From: Nematostella vectensis | Taxonomy: Eukaryota; Cnidaria; Anthozoa; Actiniaria; Edwardsiidae | Direction: 5' to 3' | Length of the DNA stretch: 60,000 nucleotides | Assembly: GCF_932526225.1 (NCBI RefSeq) | Contig: NC_064048.1 | Coordinates: forward strand, 1,481,340 to 1,541,339 | In this document: in pieces, positions 37,897 to 49,734 of the stretch | How the letters are laid out: each line of letters begins with the position of its first letter | Numbering within the stretch: position 1 is the first letter of the stretch | The notes under the pieces: model-generated | The model's database searches: none | What the model saw: only the letters and a program-made list of their open reading frames with translations | What the model was told of the DNA's origin: nothing | Made by a program: the position numbers and the translations under genes

Positions 37897-37968
37897 GTCC
37901 AGCTGGTCCGCCTTGCCCAAGTGCGAGCCAGTAGGGCGTACATACTTCTCTATGAAAAAGAGACATCT
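37897..37968 (+). pseudogene. USP C-terminal catalytic exon
   Basis: 24 codons, acceptor TTACAG and donor GTAAGT: VQLVRLAQVRASRAYILLYE then KETS. S.AYILFYE-type sequence is the last strand of the USP fold and follows the His-box exon in phase 0, exactly where expected. Confidence 0.75.
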
Positions 37969-38056
37969 GTAAGTAAGATATAATTCACACTATGCTATTC
38001 GACACTATTCCAATTTTTTGCAAAGTATATTTCAATTTATATTACGTTTTGCTTAG

Positions 38057-38158
38057 GTTTTTCCTGAAGATAAACAGAGTGATGTTAAATCAGCAGACCT
38101 GCCGACTGGCAGTTTCGAAATAGGTAATAGCAAAAATTATGTGCGTTTTTTTCTCTGA
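38057..38158 (+). pseudogene. Possible last exon of the USP-like locus
   Basis: After GCTTAG the phase-0 frame reads VFPEDKQSDVKSADLPTGSF and runs to TGA at 38,156-38,158. A weak alternative donor (G|GTAATA) lies at 38,124. It is non-conserved tail sequence, so this is a positional call. Confidence 0.4.
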
Positions 38159-39519
38159 TTTACATTGCAGAAAACAGTCGCTGGCAATTCAACTACATAT
38201 TGTAAAAATATACGTTTTGTGTAATCAAGCTCTTCCCACTTGCCTCCCATCGACAAAAATAAAATCACATATTTGAGCTTTATTTGCATAGATCTTGCGA
38301 AGGCGAAAACAACAGTGTTTGGTAGGGGAAACGCCAATGAGAATGTCATCACTATCAAGGCAGCAAGGACTGCCTAGAGTCTGCATCGAAAAAGCAGGAA
38401 CTTGTATAGCAGTCTATCCAATACTTTATTACTAGGGTCCCAGCATGCATAGGCAATGGCAACCTCATAAAATTGAAGGAAATTAGGTTGAACTTCATCG
38501 AGCATGAATTTACAAGTTTTATTTGAATATTGTTCTGTATAATCCTGTTTATAATATTTCTAAGTGTTTGGTTGTTTGATTTGAGAATTGTTACGGGGTG
38601 ACAATTCTGCTATTAATCCTTGTTCGCACTGAAATTGTCTAAAAACCCAAGCTACTATTTGGTTGAAGAGTAGTTGCTATCACCTTGATGGATACATATC
38701 TTCAATACCAATTATCCTACTGTAGGCTGATGCTACGTCCTGTACAGACTGGTGTAGGGGACAATGGGTAATTAAAATGAAGACTGCCATATAATTGAGA
38801 CATTATTTTAACAAGTTTTTGCTTGAAATTAAATGCCTGGCCAAAGCTGAGAGGTTTGCATGTCTTGAATGGATACAAATACATGAGTAGTACGATATTA
38901 GTGTTTAGTGCTGTGGTCTGTGGATCTTCCCTGCAGAAATCGATCCGGTATCCAAAAAAATTGACCTTACTGTTTTACCGTTGAAACCTTATCATTTTGA
39001 AAAAAGAAATATAACTATCAAAATACTACTTAAAGTTAAGATAGAAACATATAAAATACAACCTTACTCAATTTTGGGGGGCGATAAAAAGGAATGGATC
39101 TTTTTCAGTAATACAGAAATCGATCTTGATCGATGAAATGGAGCTATTCGCCACTTACACTCATAGGTTCTCTACTATGCAGGTTGGGAACTGATCTTTT
39201 ATAACAGCTAACAATCCTATTAACTTATATGATATAAGCAACGTGTTCAAATATTGTGATACCTTAAATCTGTTAATTATCGAACTCACCTCGTGTGCAC
39301 AAAAGTCTTGATACTCAGCTTCTTTTTTCCAACCTCAAAGTGAAGAGACAATGGACAAAAGATCCTTCGAGGATGGTAAAAAAAGGTATTTTCAAATGTC
39401 TAACATCTTTGCTCGTGCCACAAAACGCAAAATAGAAGAGTAAAGTATCATCAAACAAACAACAACTTTAACGATGTTTGTCCGATGACCGCTCGGTGGG
39501 TATCGGCATACCGTCGGAA
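38159..39519. other. AT-rich intergenic DNA
   Basis: No supportable exon or element. A 30-codon frame from the ATG at about 39,351 is too short to call. Confidence 0.55.
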
Positions 39520-39592
39520 GACTATTGTTCTCTTGACCAATCAGAAACTGGATCGATTCCTGCATTTAGCCGCAAGTCTTCAAGCACAAGCA
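39520..39592 (-). repeat. Inverted partial copy of the 35.78 kb exon, with an in-frame stop
   Basis: On the minus strand it reads LRLNAGIDPVSDWSREQ followed by TAG, matching LRLNAGIDPIPDWSREQ of 35,808-35,858. Similarity extends about 75 bases and does not include the first exon's ATG or its upstream CpG-rich flank. Confidence 0.75.
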
Positions 39593-40614
39593 AGGGAAAA
39601 GTTCTTGTCATGCGTTGATTATTTCTTTTTGCCTCAAATTTTGTGACTTAAGGATAAAGTCAACTAGAGGAGATCTACTAACATTCATTCACGCCAAAAT
39701 TTATGTAAGGATATGTCTGGTTTTTGCTAGTAAATTTAAGTAAGTAATAGTCCACATTAAAAAGCGAACAAAACCACAAGAAAGCGACAAAATGCAAGGT
39801 GAGTTTCAGACGACGATTTCTTTTGTCTATTGAGGATATGACAGTTATTGGGATTTTTGTTGTCCTTTTTGTTTGCTTTGAGAATGAGCATAACACCTTT
39901 TGTTTTGACATTCTTTGTTCTATTTTTATTGTTGATTCTGTTGAAATATTTCATAAAGGCTAACCAATATCGTGTTGCATTTGTCATATACTGGTAAAGA
40001 AGACCGTTCTTGTCTTTATATCCTGTGCTCTTAGTCCTAAGAAGATACATATCCTTAGAAGATACAGCAACTTTTTCAACTTACAAGAGAAATTTTCCTC
40101 ACCGATGATAAAAACAAAACAAAATTCAACCCCTGTTGCCAATATGTATTGTTATTGTCTGCATCTTACATCTCATGTGTTTATTATTATTTTTTCAAAT
40201 ATTTGTGGAAATTATTCAGATTATAAATGTCTTGATGAAAAGATTGTTTTGAAAGAAATGTTACTCTTTTATGAACCAGGGACTACCTGAGGGCCAAGAT
40301 GAATGCTAAAGACTGGAAGACATGAGAATTTAAAACCATGTCTTGAAAGACATGTCTGAAAGACAGTAGGGAGTTCTTATTCACTAGTCATTTGATACCC
40401 CCACACACATGGTCCAAGGAAAGGGTGGGGGATTAGACTTTTATAAAAGCCTGTTTCCAAGTTAAGAGTCAAAAACAGTCAATACCGCCACCCCTCTTGA
40501 TATATTCTGGTTAAAAAGTAATCTAAAACCCCACATTAACCCCTGACTTCCCCAGGACCATAAGGGAGGGGGCTTAAATGACTAGACTATGTGATTCAGC
40601 AGTACACACTCAAT
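39593..40614. other. AT-rich intergenic DNA
   Basis: Nothing recognisable; frames of 61-97 codons on both strands are A/T-driven. Confidence 0.55.
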
Positions 40615-42000
40615 AGGTTTTTTTAGAACAAGATACTTATATTATATAAAACTAAAAACATAATTTCGCTTTTTAAATAATAAATCTGTAACGAAAACAG
40701 TTTTCTCTCAACCTAAAGATAATGGGAAAGGGGATATTTTAGGAAAGTACTGAATAAAATTATCACATTATTGTTATTATATTTTCTTTTCAAACATTTA
40801 AAGAAGAGTCATATTTCTTCCTTTCCTTCTCCCTGTTGACTATTTTTATGCAATTGATGCTCTTTGCTATTTCCCCTCTACACCAAAAATAAATTAATAA
40901 ACAGATTTGATTTTTAAATTAGAAATTTTCATTTAGTACTTTCACTTATATCTTCTTTTTAGGATTTCCTTTCCTTTTTCATTACATTTATTTTAAAGGT
41001 TTAGATTTATTTTATTGGAATGGTTGGATCCAGGGTTTCTAAAAAAACACCAAAATATAATGCATTACTGGATGTATATTTGTAGATATTGATTCCCATG
41101 GGGATGGAAAATCACCACTTAAAATGGTACATTAAAACTTCAGTATTGCATCTTATTAAAATTGTGTCTGACACTATATTCTATCTTTGAAATCCTGTTT
41201 CATCCATTACTTGTTCTTCGCAAGGACAAAGCTTGTCATAATGTAGCTTTACAAATGTACATTAATGAAACTTTTATTAAGGGAAGGGTTTTTTAGGGCA
41301 AGATATTTAAATTGTATAACACTAGCAACAACCTTGTTCTTTTTCAATAATAGAATTCTGTTCACATAGCTTGGATAGAATAGACATGGCCTCTTTAGAG
41401 GCCTGTGGTGATGAAAGGGTTAAGATAAGGAGAAATGTCAAGAAATGCTCAATCAAATTATTTTCATTACTGTTATATTTTTTTTCAACAAACCTTTCAA
41501 ATTGAGTCAATTCCCTTTATATCTCCTCCCCCATCGACTATTTTTTAGTCAATTGATATTCTTTCCTTCCTCTCTACCCTTAACATAGATCACTGAAAGG
41601 GTTTGGTTTGAAATTAGAAGTTAGCATTTTAGCACTGTCAGTGATGCCTTAGATGTTTTTTTTTTTAGGATTTGCTTCCAAAATCAATCTGTTTTTTCTT
41701 CATTGCATTCATTTTGGATTAGGCCACCAACAACAAGGCCATTATATGGTAATGGTGGGTGCACCAATATGTAATGCATGAAAGGAGATATATTTTCGGT
41801 CCAATGAAGGAGAGAATCGCCACTAAATCAATACATAAAAATTACAGTATGGCATCTAAACAGTCTAAATATATTATTTCAAATCTGTGGAATGCTGTTA
41901 CATCCATGACCTATTCTGCACAAGGGCAAAGCTTTTCGGAGTATTGTTTTGATTAAAAAAAATATAAACTTCTATGATGGGACATAAGAATTTACCATTA
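40615..42000. repeat. Old, diverged ~700 bp tandem duplication
   Basis: The block at 40.615-41.28 kb matches 41.285-41.99 kb at an offset of about 700 bp. Paired landmarks are the TTTTTTTAGAACAAGATA / TTTTTTAGGGCAAGATA starts, TTATTATATTTT / CTGTTATATTTT, the TTTTTAGGATTTCCTT / TTTTTAGGATTTGCTT segments, and AGGACAAAGCTTGTC / AGGGCAAAGCTTTTC. Neither copy has a long frame. Confidence 0.7.
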
Positions 42001-42560
42001 GACTCTTGACAACTTTGACAGCCATATTCACACCAGGAATTGTGTTTGTTAACTTTGATGTACTGTATAATTTAAATTATTGAATAAGGTCTGGATCCAT
42101 TTGGTTGGTACAATAAATAAATCAGAGTAAGGAGCAGGATCCTAGATCCCCAAAAAATACCTCAATCAGTCAACACAGAAGGTGTTCAATGCTGGCTCCG
42201 CTTTTAGGCAGTGCCTAAATCTATATTAGAGGGCAACTAGGTGAATATTCTCTGCCTAAAAAAATCGCGGAGCGTCTGTTCTTCGCAAAGATCATAGAGT
42301 TAGAAACGCAAACAGGAAGTAGAATTATCTACGGATGCGAATGATGTGATAGAATTTTGATACCAAAAAATCGCTTTTTAACAGTGTTGAAACAACTCTT
42401 TTCTTGCTCAAATCGGCACTTCGAGTCGCTAAGAAAGTGCCCTTGTTGAAAAATTATGCTTTTTTATTATACGTTATTTGTTGTTTATTACGTTTTTCTC
42501 GCCAGTTTCGGGCGTTTGTTTTAGGAGATAAAAATGTCGCGCACGAGTAAATTGTTTTCC
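42001..42560. other. Intergenic DNA with a dispersed-repeat fragment
   Basis: GCTGGCTCCGCTTTTAGGC near 42,190 is the inverse of a motif near 26,575. Otherwise nothing is recognisable. Confidence 0.5.
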
Positions 42561-42564
42561 CGCC

Positions 42565-43454
42565 AATTCATAGATCTGACATGTCAATCATGCGCGCACA
42601 AATAGCCAATTAGGAAAGAGATGATGCAATAACAGCCATGTGGTCCCACAAATGTCCCACAAAAAGTCGGCAATCGACGGCAAAAAGATTGGTTTCAGAT
42701 ATTTTTCTGCGAATCTGGACAAGCAAAATAAGCAACTTCCGGTCAGCGTAGAAAGTGATAGTCCTGTTTTCTTTGACCGGCCACTTTTAGTGTAGAGTTG
42801 GGACTAAAATTGCAGAAAAACACGTAAAATTTCTGCGAAGAAACGAAAAACAAAAAGCAAACAAACCACATATATACAAGAACAGTGTAAGTCCTACTAT
42901 TAAACGTGTGTTCGATATTATCGTAGTTAACTTCAATTAAATATAAGAATGAGACTCTCGTTTGTATTATTGCTGTAAATCTTGACGTTTGCCCATAAAA
43001 GTCAGGCGTAAAGAGCGAATTCGGCATTCTCTTCTACTTTTCCCCGCACTTAAATCACTGCAAGTTGGCAAAAATAGCTTTGAAAGCACATAAACGCATA
43101 GTACCTACCAAAGAGAGCACCGCTTTTATCTTATCATTTCCAAGTTTTCGTACTTATTTCGAGCTAGATTCGTGTCGTTTCCATTCAACAACCAAACTTG
43201 TAGTTATCTATTTCTATGCTTCTCTACAAGATTTTCACCAAGCTTGGACAACAAATAAATTTATATCATGTAGGTCGCAGGAAAACCCCTATAAACGTCA
43301 ATATTATAGATAAACCCGAGTTCAGGATTCGCACTCCTCATCCGACATGTTGTACAATTTGTGGGACTTTTGTGGGACATTTGGGTTGCACTTCACTGGC
43401 TTCTATTTGCTGCTTTCTGATTGGATATTCGGGCGCGCGTCGGATCTATGAATT
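42565..43454. mobile_element. Decayed foldback / inverted-repeat element (~0.9 kb)
   Basis: The arms 42,565-42,661 and 43,355-43,454 are inverted copies: AATTCATAGATC(T/C)GAC at the outer ends and AAATGTCCCACAAAA at the inner ends, with CCAAT and GCGC blocks between. The loop holds no recognisable protein. Similar to non-autonomous DNA elements; family unknown. Confidence 0.55.
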
Positions 43455-43604
43455 GATTTTCCCGCCTGAAAGTGTGAAGTTCCCGGATGATCGCTTGCGC
43501 GCCTTACAACCGAATCACCAAGTAACGAGAAATGTCCCAATACCCTTAAACCCATTCATTTTAGTCTTGCCAGCATCTATTAACAATTTTCAACAATTCA
43601 AAAA

Positions 43605-45430
43605 TTGCTAAGTCTCAATACTGCCAAAAAACTTCCATCTCATACCTGTAAAAGGGTATTGGCAGACACATTCATAATTTTTTTCACGAACAAGGTACAA
43701 GTAATAAGGGAAGGTTTTCCAACAACAGTAACCTATAACAATGAACAAATTCTAAATTTTGAACAAACACAAAGCAACTATGCTATCCCTGAACTTCGTG
43801 AGTTTTCTCCAACTGCAGTGCATGAACTTTTTTCCTTGGTAAGCAATATGATACCCAAGTCGTGCAGCTTAGATCCCCTGCCTGGTTCCATTTTAAGGGA
43901 TTGCCAAGGAGATATTCTTCCTCTTATTACAAATATAATCAACCTTTCTTTTTCTAAGGCGGTTGTACCACTATCTTTAAAGGAAGCTGTACTTGATCCC
44001 ATTCTTGAGAAGGACAATTTGGACCATGAGGTACAAAATCATTTTTGACCCATCTCCAACCTTCCATTTGTGTCGAAGGCAATGGAAAAAGTTGTTGCCA
44101 TTAGACTAAACCAACATCTTGATTGCGGGGTTTGCATGAGATCTATCAGCCGGCCTACAGAAAAGGGCATAGTACTGAGACAGCCCTTACGCGCATACAA
44201 AATGACATTCCGAGAGCCATTGATGATAGGCAAAGTGTCATTCTTGTATTGCTGGACTTATCAGCAGCATTCGATACAGTGGATCATGATTTGCTGATTG
44301 AAAGACTTAAAAATCGCTTTAAAATTAAAGGTTTGGCGCTCTCCTGGTTGAGGTCATATCTGTCTGACAGATCTCAGTTCGTGAAAATCGGAAATAAAAG
44401 ATCAGAAAGCAAGAAGCTTGTCTGTGGTGAACCTCAGGGATCAGTTTTAGGTCCATTGCTATATTCGATGTACACTGTACCTCTTGCAGACATAATCAGG
44501 AAACATGGACTAAACTTCCATTTTTATCCTGACGACACGCAAATCTACATGTCGTTCAATCCTCTATCTGATAAAGAACCTGCTCTGTCGCGACACTTAG
44601 TTGAATCATGTATCGATGACATAAATAGATGGATGACAGCCAATAAGTTTTTTCTTAATGGTGATAAGATGGAACTTCTCGTACTTCATGCTCGTCATCG
44701 CCCAAAACCTAATCTGAGTTACATCAATGATGGGTCTGATTATGTTGAGATTTCTGATTCCGCAAAAAAACATTGGAACATGGTTTGACAGCGAAATGTC
44801 AATGGACAAAAGAACATATGCAAATCAGCTTTTTTTTTCATCTAAGCAATATTGCAAAAATAAGAAAACACATCTCATTTAAACACTGCGAGATACTTCT
44901 CCATGCATTTGTCACGTCTAGGCTGGACTATTGTAACTCGCTTCTTTCAGGCCTGAATTAAGAACATGTCCGTAAACTCCAATCTGTCCGTAAACTCCAA
45001 TCTGTCCAAAACTCTGCAGCACGCATTCTCACTGGTGTACGTAAATTTGACCATATAACCCCTATCTTACAGGAGCTCCATTGGCTGCCTATCCCGAAAG
45101 AATAAATTTCAAAATGCTTCTTTAAACTTTCAAATCTTTAAATGGCCTAGCTCCTTCCTATTTAAATGAATTGCTTACACCTTATTTTCCACGAAGAAGT
45201 CTGCGCTCTGAGAAAAAAGCCTTACTGGTAGAGCCTAGGTGCAATCTTAAAACTTATGGCTATAAATCATTCTCACACACTGCGCCTAGGCTCTGGAATT
45301 CCTTACCTCTGAACATAAGAAATTGCGACAGTTTAAATGAATTCAAGACAATGGTTAAAACCCATCTTTTTCAGAAATGCTTTTTAACATGTTTTAAAGA
45401 ACCTATCATTTCTAGCATTATATATTAATA
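43605..45430 (+). mobile_element. 5'-truncated, broken LINE (CR1/L2 group) with reverse transcriptase
   Basis: The remains of ORF2 begin near 43,605. RT motifs are clear: LDPLPGSILRDC upstream, PISNLPFVSKAMEKVV, HSTETALTRIQNDI, LLDLSAAFDTVDHDLL (44,255-44,287), GEPQGSVLGP, and the active site as FYPDDTQIY (44,525 on), where the usual Ala before DD is Pro. The C-terminal region ends in APRLWNSLPLNIRNCDSLNE. It is broken by an in-frame TGA near 44,047, frameshifts near 44,122 and 44,770, and several stops at 44.96-45.17 kb. The endonuclease is missing. This copy is dead. Motif style fits the CR1/L2 side of the Jockey superfamily; the clade is not certain. Confidence 0.9.
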
Positions 45431-45525
45431 TATTTTCAATTGTTCGCTGTTTTTACTATATTTCTTATATCAAGTGTATTTTGAGATGCTATGAGTTAGT
45501 TAGTTAGTCTAGGCTAGCTAATTAG

Positions 45526-45575
<50 letters not shown>

Positions 45576-45659
45576 GCTAATTAGTTAGTTAGTTTAGTCT
45601 AAGTTACTAAGTTTTAAATACTTTATATAAAATATTGTTACCTTAATTTTTATATTATA
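45431..45659. repeat. (TTAG)n microsatellite in the LINE 3' region
   Basis: TTAGTTAGTTAG runs from about 45,496 to 45,595 with a few interruptions (CTAGGCTAGCTAA). It lies between the ORF2 remains and the LINE tail. Confidence 0.85.
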
Positions 45660-45703
45660 AAGCGCCAATGGATTTATAGTAGAAGTGGCGCTATAAAAAT
45701 CAA

Positions 45704-45746
<43 letters not shown>

Positions 45747-45759
45747 CATTATCATTATC

Positions 45760-45803
<44 letters not shown>

Positions 45804-45815
45804 CATTATTATCAA
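45660..45815 (+). repeat. LINE 3' terminus with (ATT)n/(ATTATC)n tail
   Basis: AAGCGCCAATGGATTTATAG and GTGGCGCTATAAAAATCAATT form a small stem (GCGCCA/TGGCGC) followed by ATTATTATT and ATCATTATCATT runs. A short hairpin plus simple-repeat tail is how CR1/L2-type elements end, so it marks the element's 3' end. Confidence 0.75.
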
Positions 45816-46354
45816 CCATTTCAAACAGTTTATGAACTTTTACTTATAGCAATAAAGCAAAATGACGCATAGATAAGGTCCCAAATTCTGAAAAAAAAAT
45901 GGAATTTAATTGAAATTTGATTATCCCACAGAGCTATGAAAAACATACCTTTTTCTTGGCCGCGTTATGCATCGGAATCGTCGTTTTCTCTTTTGGCGGG
46001 AAAATCAAATACAACAAGTTTATTCTGAGACAGCTTGCCACAAAATACTGTTTGTAATGCAATGCTACCCACAATCAAACAGAAACCACGAAAGCAGAGA
46101 ATTATATCATCCTCGGAAACCCAGGGGTATTTTCCTCTAACGTTTCACTCGTGAGAAAAATAACCCAAGGGGAACAAACGAACTTAGCCAAAAACGCTTT
46201 AAGATATAGTTTGCCGTCTCGCCAACTCGATATTTTTTAATTTACGAAAGAAAAATAGGTTAGCCTTCTCTACTCGGAAATGTAAGGGAAGAAACAGTCT
46301 CAGATAATAAAAAGAGGATTTTCTTATCCACCGAATAAATATGAAGATAAAAAA

Positions 46355-46840
46355 ATGGCGTCCCGTCATCTGTTTTTACTTAACCAAAATGTGGACAATT
46401 TCCACGTAGGGAGGGGAGCAAGGCGCTTGAGAAGGGAGGTCGATCCTCTTAATGAATACACTGATGCCAGACTCCGTCAAAGATATCGTTTTGGCCGAGT
46501 GGCGATCGAGTTCATTGTCTATTTAGTGTAGGCGTCACATTTCGCCAAACACGGACGGAAACCACCCGTTGTCTGCCACAATGCAAGTGTCAGTGCCCCG
46601 GAAGTTCGACAAGTCAACCGTTAGCCGAGTTGTTCGTAGAGTAACGCTCGCTTTGACATCAAGAATTCACGATGTTATCAATGCACGTTTCCCACGTAAG
46701 TAGACAAGAAAAATCAGGTGAAGCAAGGGCCATTCAAAATTGCCGGGTTTTCATGTGCCGTAGGCTGCGTAGATCGCACACATGTGCAGATTCAGGGCCC
46801 AACCGATATGATGAGCCGGACTACGTAAACAAAGGGGTTA
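46355..46840 (+). pseudogene. PIF/Harbinger (HARBI1-like) transposase remnant
   Basis: From ATG 46,355 the frame reads MASRHLFLLNQNVDNFH..., then VDPLNEYTDARLRQRYRFGR and stops at TAG 46,529. In a shifted frame from 46,533 come DGNHPLSATMQVSV and DKSTVSRVVRRVTLAL, the helix-turn-helix region. After a further shift (near a possible donor at 46,693) comes AVGCVDRTHVQIQGP and then YDEPDYVNKG. These match the order of Harbinger nuclease motifs, including the first catalytic Asp in the CVD.TH segment. Stops, frameshifts and an internal deletion between QVSV and DKSTV show it is inactive. Confidence 0.82.
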
Positions 46841-46934
46841 CTACTCCACATCTTTATGCATGTTATAAATACATTTCATTCTGCTTTTTAATCTCCATCA
46901 TGATTTTCTGTTTTATCAAGGCCTGGGCACTCAA

Positions 46935-47172
46935 CAATTTCTATTTCTCAAGTTCGAAACCTCCATGTGAGCCTCATTCAGGTCATCTACACTGACTTTC
47001 CTTTCAATTCCTCCTCTATTTTTGGCCTGACTGGTTGTTGCACAGCATCCATAAAGTCTGGTACCCCACCTGTTAAAAACAACGATATTTGCATGACCAT
47101 CATTATTTTTGTCTCGAAAAGTGGAAGGCTCTCCTCACCATTTTCGATTCTATGCATTTTTGGTTCTTTCAA
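46935..47172 (-). pseudogene. Possible C-terminal piece of the Harbinger Myb-like protein
   Basis: The minus strand codes an acidic peptide (FLTGGVPDFMDAVQQPVRPK, then IEEELKGKS) and, after a frameshift, DDLNEAHMEVSNLRNRN and a stop. Harbinger-associated Myb-like proteins often end in an EEAH.EV-type amphipathic helix. It would be tail-to-tail with the transposase. Weak call. Confidence 0.35.
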
Positions 47173-47230
47173 AAGTATCAGATATTATTGATACAGTGGC
47201 ATGTGGTCCCTTTTTACATGTGGACCAACT

Positions 47231-47645
47231 AAGGGCCTCATCACACTAGGAGGACAAAGTTTGTCTGGCCGGCTAACAGCTAGCCAAATTTTGTCCTGGC
47301 CGATCGATTGGCTTGTAAATCACATTCGGACTAGAGGTCAAAGAAAAAGCCGAACGCGACCCAAACGTCACTCAAAATTAGACTCGGATTTCTCACGCGA
47401 AAAAGCCGAGTTGCAGAGTTTGACGTTTGATTACAATGCTTTCCTTGGGTGTTAATTGAAAAACCTTTCAGATTTGACATTTGGCCTAGTCCTGGCGAGC
47501 CCCACAGCAGGCCAGCGGCGCCTTCGAAGATTGTTCGGCTACGACAAAAATTGCCCTGGTCGGACAAACGCATTCGCACATATTCGAAGCCATTTTTTGC
47601 CAAAACAAACAAACTTTTGCCAAGTGCGAATAGGCCCAAAGAACT
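47231..47645. mobile_element. Possible ~415 bp MITE nested in the Harbinger element
   Basis: GGGCCTCATCACACTAGG at the left and, reversed, GGGCCTATTCGCACTTGG at the right form imperfect inverted ends, followed on both sides by AAAGTTTGT blocks. No clear target duplication. Overlapping frames of 71-102 aa on both strands have no family signature. Confidence 0.45.
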
Positions 47646-49189
47646 ACTTGAAAAATTGTTATGTCATACCTTGTTATGCTTCTTTGAGAAACCAGAGGCA
47701 AGGGATGATAGAGAGAGAGGGGGGCCTTATTTGAAATAGGATGGCGAGGCTTTTATGGTATTAATGGTTTCTTTCCATTTATATTCTACTCTACCCAACT
47801 CCCACTGTTCTTTGTTTCATATTCTAGTTATAACGTATTCTTAGGTAGAAAAAGGCACACACAAAAATAAGATAATTACAATTAGTATATACTTGGCGGG
47901 AACTCCATAAGAACGCGCACTCTGATTGGTTCGGTACCTCGGAATAATGAATAATTACCATAAAAAAAACTTGCTTTTAGCACGCGAAATTATCGACCCC
48001 CACATTAAACCGGCCTTTTTTAAAATAAAATTATTAGATTTATTTCCTTTACTGAAAACCGGCTCCAAACTCCCTGTGTTTTGACAATTCCCCGCCGAAA
48101 GGATTTTGCAACGCGCGCGACAAATCCAAAGTTTGCTAAGATTGTATTTGCGACAAACAAAAGCAGCACATCGTCACTTTATACGAAGGAAAACGACAAG
48201 TTACCCCTAGTTTAGGCCTGTATAATGTACCACAACCAAAAGGAGTATTTTAGTGATTATACCTTATCGTCTGTTGAGGATCCAAAGCGAAAGAAATAAT
48301 TTCTACGACCAAATTCGTGAAAACGACGTCTCAAACGGGACTAAATTAGTCTACATAATAATGTTGGCCAAAATTCGTATATTGTTTCCATTGGAGGTTG
48401 TGTATTTCGTGGTATTGTGTGGAAAAACAGAATGGATTGGTTCCCTCAATGTTCAGAGCGAGCAAAATCTTCAAAAAGATACGAAAACCAACTCTTAGAA
48501 GCGATACCTCGTTTCGCGCGACCAAGCAAACAGCGCGACAGCAACATGTGTCTTGTTCAGTCCCCGCCAAGTATATACTAAAACAATTATTCTCCTCAGG
48601 CTCAGCGAATAGCGCATAGCTTCGCGTCTCGGCGACTACCCACCGCTATTTCCACTACATTCTCATAGGACAACAAATTACTGTAATGTTGATATGAAAA
48701 CAAAACCATTGTTTCTCTTTCCCTTGATAATCAGAAGTTAAAAAGGTAACGGGTCATTTCTTGAATAACAGAAAGTTGAATATGTACACAAACTTACTTT
48801 ATACTTTTCCTCCATTTAGTTAATGGCTAAAATAAAAACGAACCTGCAGATGTCCCTGGAGTAACACCGATGTCTATTTTAGCGCTAGAATAGTCAATGG
48901 CCTTGATAAATCCTTCTGGATTTAATATTTAACTCAAAGAATGCCTAAAACTGCCTTTGGAACACCGTTCATTAAAAAAAATTAACCCGTATCCACTGAC
49001 AGGAGCAAAAAATGGCCGTTTTTGAGATATGATTGAGCAAAGTCGCCATCCTTTAGAAATTTCGCCCAAATTGGGCATTTTCAGACAAACCAAGTAATTT
49101 GCAATATCTCAAGAACGGATTATCTACCAAAAATACATTACACAAGGAACATCTATTCAAAAAACCAAGCGAATAATAGCTAACACGAC
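47646..49189. other. Interior of the decayed element, no recognisable protein
   Basis: Mixed AT-rich sequence with CpG-rich patches (48.1 and 48.5 kb). The 73-81 aa frames near 48.3-48.6 kb show no motif. Confidence 0.5.
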
Positions 49190-49666
49190 CTTACAATTTA
49201 AACTTGGCCATTTTTGATACTTTCGTATTCACTACTAACTGTGTATCACACCCGCCATCCTTTTGTTGTTTTAATGCAAAATCAGCATCACGTGATGATT
49301 CACAGATGTCAAATAAAAACAATGTACCGCATGCTTTGAAGTTTCCCGGCTTCCCTAAAATAAGTCCTTCTCCGCGTGTGGTTGCACAAGAGGACTTCGG
49401 CCCACTGCCACCAGCAGTGACAGTGCTCTTTCTTGGCACCGCTCACCATCGCCCTCCACTTGTCTTGTATTTCATGCCTGTCCTCTCACAAACCCCGAGG
49501 CGTTTACTTTGTTGGCAATTTCTTGCCAAGCGGTGGACTTTTTTTTTGTTAGTTATTACGTTTTTATAATTTCTAGATTTTTTTCCCGATCTCTTTCAAG
49601 GATGGTGGTGGATTCAGCGGCCGTAAAATTCGCTTTCCTGTTACGTGATTTACTTTCGTCCGCCAT
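49190..49666 (-). pseudogene. Harbinger-type Myb/SANT-like DNA-binding protein, broken
   Basis: From the minus-strand ATG (49,664-49,666) it reads MADESKSRNRKANFTAAEST, then NLEIIKT, a stop pair, and in other frames TAWQEIANKVNASG and KYK..W with GAKKE. The pattern R-K-A-N-F-[ST]-x-x-E, then W-x-x-I-A-x-x-V-N-A-x-G, is the SANT/Myb fold of the second protein of PIF/Harbinger elements, which brings the transposase to DNA ends. At least one stop pair and two frameshifts break it. Confidence 0.6.
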
Positions 49667-49734
49667 TTCTTATACAAATATCACTTAGCAGCGCGAAGCC
49701 ATTAGAGTGAAAAACTCCGCTAAATCATTTACCA

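Noticed and set aside
39351-39443. 30-codon + strand frame starting MDKRSFEDGKKRYF
   Set aside because: Too short, no splice sites in phase and no recognisable family.
45594-45824. 76-aa Met/Ile-repeat frame
   Set aside because: Translation of the (ATT)n/(ATTATC)n LINE tail.
47331-47739. Overlapping 71-102 aa frames on both strands
   Set aside because: They sit within a probable MITE and overlap each other on opposite strands with no protein motif.
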